From a virus: 24,813 nt of DNA. Below, one piece after another: positions 6,844-12,419 of this stretch. Made by a program: the position numbers and the translations under genes. The stretch covers positions 1 through 24,813 of IMG/VR virus record IMGVR_UViG_3300044960_000675; one strand, written 5' to 3'. The notes under the pieces are model-generated. The model was not told the DNA's origin and made no database searches. It saw only the letters and a program-made list of their open reading frames with translations. Within the stretch, counting starts at the first letter, position 1, and each line of letters opens with the position of its first letter.

Positions 6844-7866
6844 ATGGTCGCCATCATCAATCCGTTCGACGCCGGCGGCTACTCGCTCGCCGAGATGACC
6901 CAGGCCATCAACATCCTGCCCAACGTCTACACCCGCCTCGGGCAGATCGGCCTGTTCCGCTTCGAGGGCGTCACCCAGCGCTCGGTGATCATCGAGCAGG
7001 CCGAGGGGGTGCTGAACCTGCTGCCCACCGTGCCGCTCGGCGGACCCGCCACGGTCGCCAATCGCGACCTCCGCTCCATGCGCTCCTTCACCGTGCCCTG
7101 GATCCCGCACGACGACGTCATCACGCCCCAGGACATCCAGGGCGTGCGCGGCTTCGGCGTCGCCGACGCGGCCGACCCGCTCGCCACCGTCATGGAGCGC
7201 AAGCTGACGCGGATGCGCGTCAAGCACGCGCAGACGCGCGAATACATGGAGATCAACGCGCTCCGCGGCGTGGTGAAGGACGGCGCCGGGGCGACGCTCT
7301 ACAACTACTTCACCGAGTTCGGCCTGACCCAGCTCAGTGTGGATTTCGTCCTCGGTACCGCGACGACGAACGTCCAGGCGAAGGTGCGGACCCTGCTGCG
7401 CCTGGTCGAGGAGGAGCTGAAGGGCGAGACCATGACCGGGGTGCATGCGCTGGTCAGCCCGGAGTTCTTCGACAAGCTCATTGGCCACGCCAAGGTCGAG
7501 GAGGCCTACAAGTACTACGCATCGACGGGAGCCCAGCCGCTGCGCGAGGACACGCGCCGGCGCTTCCCCTTCGCCGGCGTGGTGTTCGAGGAGTACAACG
7601 CGACCGTAACGCTCTCCACGGGCGCGACCGAGAAGCTGGTGCCGGCGGGCGAGGGCATCGCCTTCCCACTCGGCACGCTTGATACTTTTGTCACCTATGG
7701 CGCGCCGGCGAACCTGATCGAGACGGTGAACACCGTCGGCCTGCCGATCTATGCACGGCAGATCGCGCGTCCGGACGGCTCCGCGATCGAGGTGAAGACC
7801 GAGGCCTCGATCCTGCCGGTCAACAAGCGGCCGCGGCTCGCCGTGCGGATCTTCTCCTCGAACTGA
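6844..7866 (+). CDS. Major capsid protein (lambda gpE family)
   Basis: HK97-fold shell protein. The 340-residue product is almost the length of lambda gpE (341). Typical PF03864 segments are visible: an N-terminal NPFDAGGYSLAEMTQAINIL, YTRLGQIGLF with the following VTQRSVIIEQ, ITPQDIQGVRGFG, ALRGVVKDGAGATLYNYFTE, the late AYKYYASTGAQPLREDTRRRF region and the end of the protein, KRPRLAVRIFSSN. A strong ribosome site AGGAGG (6831-6836) precedes ATG 6844, which is why this start is preferred to an upstream TTG at 6817. High confidence. Confidence 0.95.
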   Translation: MVAIINPFDAGGYSLAEMTQAINILPNVYTRLGQIGLFRFEGVTQRSVIIEQAEGVLNLLPTVPLGGPATVANRDLRSMRSFTVPWIPHDDVITPQDIQGVRGFGVADAADPLATVMERKLTRMRVKHAQTREYMEINALRGVVKDGAGATLYNYFTEFGLTQLSVDFVLGTATTNVQAKVRTLLRLVEEELKGETMTGVHALVSPEFFDKLIGHAKVEEAYKYYASTGAQPLREDTRRRFPFAGVVFEEYNATVTLSTGATEKLVPAGEGIAFPLGTLDTFVTYGAPANLIETVNTVGLPIYARQIARPDGSAIEVKTEASILPVNKRPRLAVRIFSSN

Positions 7867-7867
7867 G

Positions 7868-8182
7868 GTGGACGTCTTCGCTGCGGCGCTCGGCGACCTT
7901 CTCGCCGATCCGCATATGGCGGTGGATGCGGAATGGCGGGCGGGTGGTGCGGAACCGCCCGCCGCTGTGCGCGTGGTTCGGTCGTCGCCCGATCGGGTGG
8001 CGACCGCCTTCGACAGCGCGGTGATCCAGGCCACCGACGTGCTCACGGTCGCGGTGGCGGACGTCCCGGACCTCGCCGCTGCCGACACCTTCGCCATCGG
8101 TCCTGACGTTCTGATCGTCACCCACGCCGAGCGCGATGCGATCGGCGTGGCGTGGCGCGTGTTCTGCCGGAGAGAGTCATGA
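7868..8182 (+). CDS. Head-tail joining protein, gpFII-like
   Basis: A 104-residue protein directly after the capsid gene, the place of lambda gpFII, which caps the portal and gives the tail its docking site. It has an N-terminal helix (VFAAALGDLLADPHM), then beta strands, including VTHAERDAIGVAWRVFCRRES near the end; the AADTFAIGPDVLIVTHAE part resembles the GDTLTIGEENFWVDRV segment of FII-type proteins. The start is GTG 7868, one base after the capsid stop, with that stop region (TGAGG) possibly serving as ribosome site. Identity rests mainly on size, position and this weak similarity. Confidence 0.6.
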   Translation: MDVFAAALGDLLADPHMAVDAEWRAGGAEPPAAVRVVRSSPDRVATAFDSAVIQATDVLTVAVADVPDLAAADTFAIGPDVLIVTHAERDAIGVAWRVFCRRES

Positions 8183-8838
8183 GCCGCATCGATCCACGAG
8201 CCAGCCGCGGCTGGCGCAACCGCAATCCCGGCAACATCGAGCACAACCCGTCCAACAAATGGCTGGGGCTCGATGATCCACCCTCGGACGGGCGGTTCTG
8301 CCGCTTCGTCAGCCACGAGCACGGCATCCGCGCGCTGGCCGTGCTTCTCCAGGCCTACCAGGACCGGCACGGGCTGCGGACGCTGCGCGCGATCATCGGC
8401 CGCTACGCCCCGCCGAACGAGAACAAGACCGACGCCTACGTCAACACGGTGGCCCGGCGGATGGGCGTGGGGCGCGACGTGGCGATCGACGTGCATGACC
8501 CGGCAACCATGCGGGCGCTGGTCGAGGCGATCATCGCTGTCGAGCTTGGCGGCCAGCCCTACGACGATGCCACTCTCACCGAGGGGCTGCGCATGGCTGG
8601 GCTGGTGCAGCCGGGCCTCGCGCATAGCGGCACGGCGAAGGCTGCTGCCGGGACAGCAGCAGCGGCGGTTGGCACCACGGCCGTGCTCGAGATTGCGACG
8701 CAGGTCGCACCGCACGTGGAGGGGATCGCCACCGTTCTGCGTGCACTCGGGCCATGGACGGTGGCGTGCGCGGTGGTCGCGGTCGCCGCCTGGTTCATCT
8801 GGCACCGCTGGCTGCGGCAGCAGCGTGTTGCCCGATGA
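8179..8838 (+). CDS. Phage muralytic enzyme with C-terminal membrane anchor
   Basis: Probable peptidoglycan-degrading enzyme. Residues 10-100 show the pattern NRNPGNIEHN, KWLGLDDP, FCRFVSHEHGIRALAVLLQA, LRAIIGRYAPPNENKTDAYV, which marks a family of phage lysozyme/transglycosylase-like proteins often listed as structural proteins. The C-terminal third is alanine-rich and ends in one hydrophobic segment (WTVACAVVAVAAWFIW, about 193-208) followed by a basic tail, so the protein is probably membrane-tethered. ATG 8179 overlaps the upstream stop (ATGA) and has GGAGAGA before it, so it is favoured over ATG 8152. It heads a run of lysis-type genes. It could instead be virion-borne. The catalytic residue cannot be proven by eye. 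Confidence 0.75.
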   Translation: MSRIDPRASRGWRNRNPGNIEHNPSNKWLGLDDPPSDGRFCRFVSHEHGIRALAVLLQAYQDRHGLRTLRAIIGRYAPPNENKTDAYVNTVARRMGVGRDVAIDVHDPATMRALVEAIIAVELGGQPYDDATLTEGLRMAGLVQPGLAHSGTAKAAAGTAAAAVGTTAVLEIATQVAPHVEGIATVLRALGPWTVACAVVAVAAWFIWHRWLRQQRVAR

Positions 8839-9059
8839 TCGGCGCCCTGCTCGGCCGGTTCTGGCGCGAGCTCTCGGCGCTCGGCGCTGCCGCCGCGGCT
8901 GTGGGCGCGGTCTATCTGAAAGGCCGGCGTGACGCCGCGCGCGACGCTGAGCGTTCTGCGCTGAAGCAGCGCATCCATACGCAGGAGAAAGCCGATGCGG
9001 AAGCAGCTCGCTATCGCGCTGACGGCGCTGCTCGCCGGCTGCGCGACGGCCAGTTCTGA
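8835..9059 (+). CDS. Rz-like inner membrane spanin (i-spanin)
   Basis: A 74-residue protein with an N-terminal hydrophobic stretch (LSALGAAAAAVGAVYL) and then a highly charged helix (GRRDAARDAERSALKQRI to the end). That is the Rz pattern: one membrane segment and a periplasmic coiled coil that pairs with an outer membrane lipoprotein to fuse the two membranes at lysis. It is shorter than lambda Rz (153). The ATG overlaps the upstream stop (ATGA). The strongest support is the lipoprotein gene that starts inside it in another frame at 8995. Confidence 0.7.
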   Translation: MIGALLGRFWRELSALGAAAAAVGAVYLKGRRDAARDAERSALKQRIHTQEKADAEAARYRADGAARRLRDGQF

Positions 9060-9237
9060 CGGACTGCTGTGCCGGGCGCTGGTGCCCTATCCGCCCGAGG
9101 TCCAGCGGCGCGCTGCCGACGAGCTGGCTGTCCTGCCGCCTGACTCCGCGCTCGCACGCATGATCCACGACTACGGCGAGCTGCGCGCACGCATCCGCGG
9201 TGCCTGTGGACACGCAGCAGGACGGAGCCGCACATGA
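8995..9237 (+). CDS. Rz1-like outer membrane lipoprotein (o-spanin)
   Basis: An 80-residue protein with a classic lipoprotein signal: MRK, hydrophobic core LAIALTALLAG and lipobox LLAGC with Cys16. The mature part is short (about 65 residues) with a proline pair region (ALVPYPPEVQRR). It starts within the Rz-like gene in a different frame, overlapping it by 65 bp, the embedded or overlapping Rz/Rz1 arrangement. AGGAGA (8983-8988) precedes the ATG. It would sit in the outer membrane and bind the i-spanin in the last step of lysis. Confidence 0.75.
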   Translation: MRKQLAIALTALLAGCATASSDGLLCRALVPYPPEVQRRAADELAVLPPDSALARMIHDYGELRARIRGACGHAAGRSRT

Positions 9238-9467
9238 CCGAGACCGATGCGCTGGCGCGGTTAGAGCGGCACGAGCGCGAATGCGCCGAGCGCTACCGCG
9301 AGACCAAGGAGGAGATGCGGGCGATCCGCCACCTGATCGACACCCGCATGGACTGGCTCTTGAAGGCGCTGATCATCATGGCGCTCGCCTCGGTGGTGAT
9401 GTCGTTCATCGTGCTGCTCGGCGCGGAAAGCTTCGCCGAGATCGCCAAGGCCGCCCGTCGCGGCTGA
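9234..9467 (+). CDS. Small membrane protein, XhlA-like holin candidate
   Basis: A 77-residue protein with a charged helical N-terminus (LARLERHERECAERYRETKE) and one C-terminal membrane segment (LLKALIIMALASVVMSFIVLL) followed by a short basic tail. This is the outline of the haemolysin XhlA family (PF10779), small lysis-associated membrane proteins. It overlaps the o-spanin stop by 4 bp (ATGA), so it belongs to the lysis cassette. No other obvious holin is present; whether it alone makes holes is not known. Confidence 0.6.
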   Translation: MTETDALARLERHERECAERYRETKEEMRAIRHLIDTRMDWLLKALIIMALASVVMSFIVLLGAESFAEIAKAARRG

Positions 9468-9471
9468 GCGC

Positions 9472-10182
9472 TTGCGTCTCCTCGCCTCCCTCAGCACCAG
9501 CCTGGTCAAGGTCCTGGAACAGGAACTGCGCGCAGGCGAGCGTGCCATCACACGCGCCGTGCGAGCCGAGACCGAGCGGCTGAAGGCCGAGCTGCGCCAG
9601 CAGGCGAAGTCTGCGTTCGGAGATCGCAGCCGCAACATCGCCAATGCCTGGCGCTCTCGCGTGTTCCCTCAATCAGGCGAGAGCCTGCGCGCGGCTGGCA
9701 TCGTCTGGACGAAGGTGCCCACGATCATCCACGCCTTCGAGCACGGCGCGACGATCCGTGCGCGGGGCGGGCGGTTCCTCGCGATCCCCACCGGGTTCAA
9801 TGCCGCCCGCGGGCGGCGCGGGCGAGGCAATCTGGGTCTGCGCGTCACGCCGCAGCAGATGGTGGCCAGCCGCCAGGCCTTCCTGCGGCCGTTCCGGTCA
9901 GGGCGGGGCTTCGTCTGGTGCCTTCCCGTGCGGCAGGGCGTGCGCGTTGGCCGCCGGCGCGCGCCGCTGATCGCTGGCGGCATGGCGGAGGTGGCTACGG
10001 CGCGGCGGAAGGGTGCGGCAGCTTGGCAACAGGCTCTGCTCGCGCAGGGCTTCGTGCCGATGTTCCTGCTCGTCCCGCAGGTGCAGCTCGCCAAGCGACT
10101 GGACGTGCGCGGCGCCGGCCACCGGGCGCTCGCGCGCCTGCCTGCCGCGGTCGTGCGCGAATGGGAGGCGATCACCTCGTGA
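9472..10182 (+). CDS. DUF6441-family phage protein
   Basis: A 236-residue protein resembling DUF6441 proteins found in tail clusters of alphaproteobacterial phages: an N-terminal charged helix (VKVLEQELRAGERAITRAVR), the block NIANAWRSRVFPQSGESLRA, then AAGIVWTKVPTIIHAFEHGA, and a glycine/arginine-rich middle with FLAIPTGFNAA. Its place, after the head module and before the tail terminator, matches that of lambda gpZ or HK97 gp10 tail completion proteins, so a head-tail completion role is likely. The start is TTG 9472, four bases after the upstream stop. Molecular role not known. Confidence 0.7.
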   Translation: MRLLASLSTSLVKVLEQELRAGERAITRAVRAETERLKAELRQQAKSAFGDRSRNIANAWRSRVFPQSGESLRAAGIVWTKVPTIIHAFEHGATIRARGGRFLAIPTGFNAARGRRGRGNLGLRVTPQQMVASRQAFLRPFRSGRGFVWCLPVRQGVRVGRRRAPLIAGGMAEVATARRKGAAAWQQALLAQGFVPMFLLVPQVQLAKRLDVRGAGHRALARLPAAVVREWEAITS

Positions 10183-10319
10183 CAGAAAAGCTCTCGCCAC
10201 GGCGGTGCCTGGCGCTGCTGACGATCGGTGTCGCGCTGAGCTGGCTGGTCGCCTTGCTCGCGCTTGCCGTCATCCATGTGCTCGGGCGCTGGGCCGCGGA
10301 GATGCTCGGATGGCTGTGA
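10179..10319 (+). CDS. 46-residue single-pass membrane protein
   Basis: Small reading frame from GTG 10179 (GTGA overlap with the upstream stop) to TGA 10317-10319, overlapping the next ATG at 10310 by 10 bp. The product has a basic N-terminus (MTEKLSPRRC), one strong hydrophobic helix (ALLTIGVALSWLVALLALAV) and a short tail. The overlaps at both ends argue that it is a real, coupled gene. The family is not recognised. A membrane protein among tail genes could be a second holin or antiholin, or a superinfection-exclusion peptide; these are guesses. Confidence 0.55.
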   Translation: MTEKLSPRRCLALLTIGVALSWLVALLALAVIHVLGRWAAEMLGWL

Positions 10320-10762
10320 GCATCCGCGAAGCGGCGATCGCCGCGCTGCATACCGCGCTCTCGAACGCTCTCGCCTCGCGCTCGCCCCCGCCCCAGGTGC
10401 TGCGCGGCGAGACCGTGCCGCAGCGGCTCCCGTCCGGCGGGCTGGTCGTGGTCCAGGACGGCGAGACGGCCGAGGAGACCGCGATCCTCTCGCCGCTACG
10501 CTGGCAGGTGCGGCATGTGGCCGAGGTCGTGGTCGCGGCGCCCGGCTCCACACCCGAAGCGCGCGCAGCCGCGCTCGACGCGCTGCTCATGGACGTCGCT
10601 ACTGCGGTCGCCGCAGATCGCACGCTCGACGGCGCGGTCGAATGGGCGCAGCCCGAGAGCCCCTCCTTCGACGACCTCGAGTTCGACGGCGCCGCAGCCG
10701 TGCGCGCCGCGGCCGTGCCGGTCTCGCTCTGGTTCACCACCAGCGAGACCCCGCTCTCCTGA
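10310..10762 (+). CDS. Putative tail terminator / completion protein
   Basis: A 150-residue protein just before the tail tube gene, the place of lambda gpU. It starts with a helix (SIREAAIAALHTALSNALAS), then strands and a loop (GGLVVVQDGETAEET), LRWQVRHVAEVVVAAPG, a helix (ARAAALDALLMDVATAVAAD) and a final strand region (AVPVSLWFTTSETPLS). This alpha-beta order and size fit tail terminator proteins that cap the tube; close relatives in alphaproteobacterial phages are sometimes labelled acyl-CoA transferase, which I do not think is meaningful. Moderate confidence. Confidence 0.6.
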   Translation: MAVSIREAAIAALHTALSNALASRSPPPQVLRGETVPQRLPSGGLVVVQDGETAEETAILSPLRWQVRHVAEVVVAAPGSTPEARAAALDALLMDVATAVAADRTLDGAVEWAQPESPSFDDLEFDGAAAVRAAAVPVSLWFTTSETPLS

Positions 10763-10777
10763 TCTTCGGAGGTTCCC

Positions 10778-11728
10778 ATGCCCCGTGCCATCGGCGCGAA
10801 CAGCAAGATCCACATGGCGGTCGAGGCCGTCTACGGCACGCCGCCAGGCGGCAATTGGCGGCTGATGCCGATCCTTTCGTTCGACCTCGGCGCTGAGCAG
10901 CCCTTCATCGACGCGGACGTGATCGGTCTCGCGACCAACCGCGACGTCGCCCCGCCTTTCCGCGACATCGTCACCGTCCAGGGTCGGGCCGAAGTGCCGG
11001 TCGATCTCGAATTCATCGGCGACTGGCTTCGGCTGCTTCTTGGACCGCCGACCACCACCGGCACCGCGCCCGACTTCCAGCACGTCTTCGTCTCTGGAGC
11101 CTCTTCGCTGCCGTCGAACAGCATCGAGCAGGCCATGCCGGACGTGCCCAACTACGCCGTCTCGTCGGGCGTACGCGCGGATACCTGCCAGATCGATTTC
11201 TCGCCGTCTGGACCTGCCACCGCCACCTTCGGATTGATCGCGCAGAGCTCGACCCGCTCGAACACGTCCTCCGCAGGCACGCCGACCACGCGCGACTACA
11301 CCGCCTTCAACAAGGCGCAGGGTGTGATCCGCCGCAATGGCACGCCCTTGGCGCAAATCACGGGCGGGCAGCTGAACTTCTCGAACGGCATCGAGATCGT
11401 CCGCACCATCCGCGACGACTTCAAGATCGAGGGCGCCGATCCAGGGCTCTCGCGTTCCACCGGGCAGGTCACGAGTCGCTTCGAGAATACGGTGCTGATC
11501 GACGATGCCGCCAACAACACGCCGATCTCTCTTGAGTTCGAGTATCGGGTGAGTGCAGAGCGCCGTCTCACCGTGACCCTGCACCGGACGTATCTCGCGC
11601 TTGCCAAGACGCCGATCCAGGGACCGCAGGGCATCGAAGCCGCCTTCGACTTCCGTTGTGCCTTTGACGCGGCTGCCGGTCGCATGATGACCGTGACGCT
11701 CCGCAACGGTGTGGCGAGCTACGCCTGA
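10778..11728 (+). CDS. Phage tail tube (major tail) protein
   Basis: Forms the stacked rings of the tail tube. The 316-residue protein matches the Phage_tube_2 type: the opening RAIGANSKIHMAVEAVYGTP, then FDLGAEQPFIDADVIGL, VQGRAEVPVDLEFIGDWLRLLLG, a long middle with PTTTGTAPDFQHVF, and C-terminal FEYRVSAERRLTVTLHRTYL. A good ribosome site CGGAGG (10767-10772) precedes ATG 10778, consistent with high expression. Its stop overlaps the next ATG. Position before the chaperone and tape measure genes supports the call. Confidence 0.85.
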   Translation: MPRAIGANSKIHMAVEAVYGTPPGGNWRLMPILSFDLGAEQPFIDADVIGLATNRDVAPPFRDIVTVQGRAEVPVDLEFIGDWLRLLLGPPTTTGTAPDFQHVFVSGASSLPSNSIEQAMPDVPNYAVSSGVRADTCQIDFSPSGPATATFGLIAQSSTRSNTSSAGTPTTRDYTAFNKAQGVIRRNGTPLAQITGGQLNFSNGIEIVRTIRDDFKIEGADPGLSRSTGQVTSRFENTVLIDDAANNTPISLEFEYRVSAERRLTVTLHRTYLALAKTPIQGPQGIEAAFDFRCAFDAAAGRMMTVTLRNGVASYA

Positions 11729-12183
11729 TGTTCCGGCTCGCGCAGAAGGAGCGGTGGGTTGAACTGCCGCATGGCGTGCGGCTGCTCGTCGCGCCGCTGA
11801 CCACGGTCATGGTCGCGGCAGCGCAGGCGTCGGCCCGGCGGCGCGCGCTCGAACTGCTCGGCAAAGAAGAGCTGCCAGAGCAGGAGAACCTGCGTCGTGG
11901 CGTGGCGCTCATGCTCACCATCCAGGCGCTCGGACGCGAGTGCATCCGCGCCTGGGATGGCGTGGTGGACGAAGATGGCGCGACAGTTCCCATCACGCCG
12001 GAAGCGATCGAGGTCCTCCTGAGTCACGAGGAGATGGCGTTCGCCTTGTTCGATGCCGTCATGACTCCGTTGCGCGCGGTCGAAGCGGAGGGAAACGCCT
12101 CAGGGCCCGCGCCGCATGGCACTGCGGCGGCGGGCCGGAATACTGCCGAGGCTGTGCCAGTCTCGAACGCGAGTGCGGCCTGA
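11728..12183 (+). CDS. Tail assembly chaperone, short (gpG-like) form
   Basis: Coats the tape measure protein before tube assembly. The 151-residue product (FRLAQKERWVELPHGVRLLV, then a helical middle ARRRALELLGKEELPEQENL and MLTIQALGRECIRAWDGVV) has the size and position of gpG-type chaperones, between tail tube and tape measure. The last 30 or so residues are alanine-rich and low in complexity (PHGTAAAGRNTAEAVP), as expected where a second frame is read in the same DNA. A frameshift signal at 12090-12136 would redirect a fraction of ribosomes into the extension that ends at 12419. Confidence 0.75.
   Translation: MFRLAQKERWVELPHGVRLLVAPLTTVMVAAAQASARRRALELLGKEELPEQENLRRGVALMLTIQALGRECIRAWDGVVDEDGATVPITPEAIEVLLSHEEMAFALFDAVMTPLRAVEAEGNASGPAPHGTAAAGRNTAEAVPVSNASAA
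12090..12136 (+). promoter_or_regulatory. Programmed -1 frameshift signal
   Basis: The heptamer GGGAAAC at 12090-12096 is in the correct phase (G GGA AAC in the chaperone frame), matching the X XXY YYZ rule; lambda uses GGGAAAG in its G/GT gene. Seven bases later a GC-rich hairpin starts: 12104-12115 pairs with 12124-12136 (7 bp, one bulged G, 5 bp) with an 8-base loop. Slippery site, spacer and hairpin together form a full frameshift signal. The resulting frame has no stop until 12419. Confidence 0.8.
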
Positions 12184-12419
12184 GCTGTCCCTACGTCGAG
12201 CACGCCCCGGAAACGGTCGATGGGACGGCGTGCTGGCGCGCGGCGCTCGCCTGCCTGACGGCGGACATGGCGGGGGTGCGGATCGACATGGCCGCCGCCC
12301 TGGCGGTCGCGCAGGCGCTCGGAGCCGCGCCTGAGGTGACGGGCGAGTTGCTGGCCGCGATCGCGGATGGAATGGCGGAAGCTCAGGTGAAACGAGCAAA
12401 GGAGCGGCGCGATGGCTGA
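12096..12419 (+). CDS. Tail assembly chaperone -1 frame extension (GT-type T part)
   Basis: Continuation of the chaperone in the -1 frame, 108 codons, ending at TGA 12417-12419. It has no ATG or GTG start before its conserved part, so frameshifting at 12090-12096 is the likely route; the fusion would be about 231 residues. The segment just after the shift is cysteine-rich (HCGGGPEYCRGC, then ERECGLSC), quite unlike the alanine-rich peptide in the other frame. Then comes a helical part (GTACWRAALACLTADMAG, ALAVAQALGAAPEVTGELLA) with a charged end (QVKRAKERRDG). The T domain should bind the tube protein and recruit it to the tape measure. It overlaps the tape measure ATG by 8 bp. Confidence 0.7.
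   Translation, partial: RLRARAAWHCGGGPEYCRGCASLERECGLSCPYVEHAPETVDGTACWRAALACLTADMAGVRIDMAAALAVAQALGAAPEVTGELLAAIADGMAEAQVKRAKERRDG

Noticed and set aside
6633-7682. A 349-codon plus-strand frame overlapping decoration and capsid genes
   Set aside because: It is an out-of-frame reading of the capsid gene, rich in Arg, Pro and His, without any domain or good start site.
6823-9213. A 796-codon minus-strand frame opposite capsid and lysis genes
   Set aside because: It spans several well-supported plus-strand genes with ribosome sites and has low-complexity composition; long stop-free antisense frames are common at this GC content.
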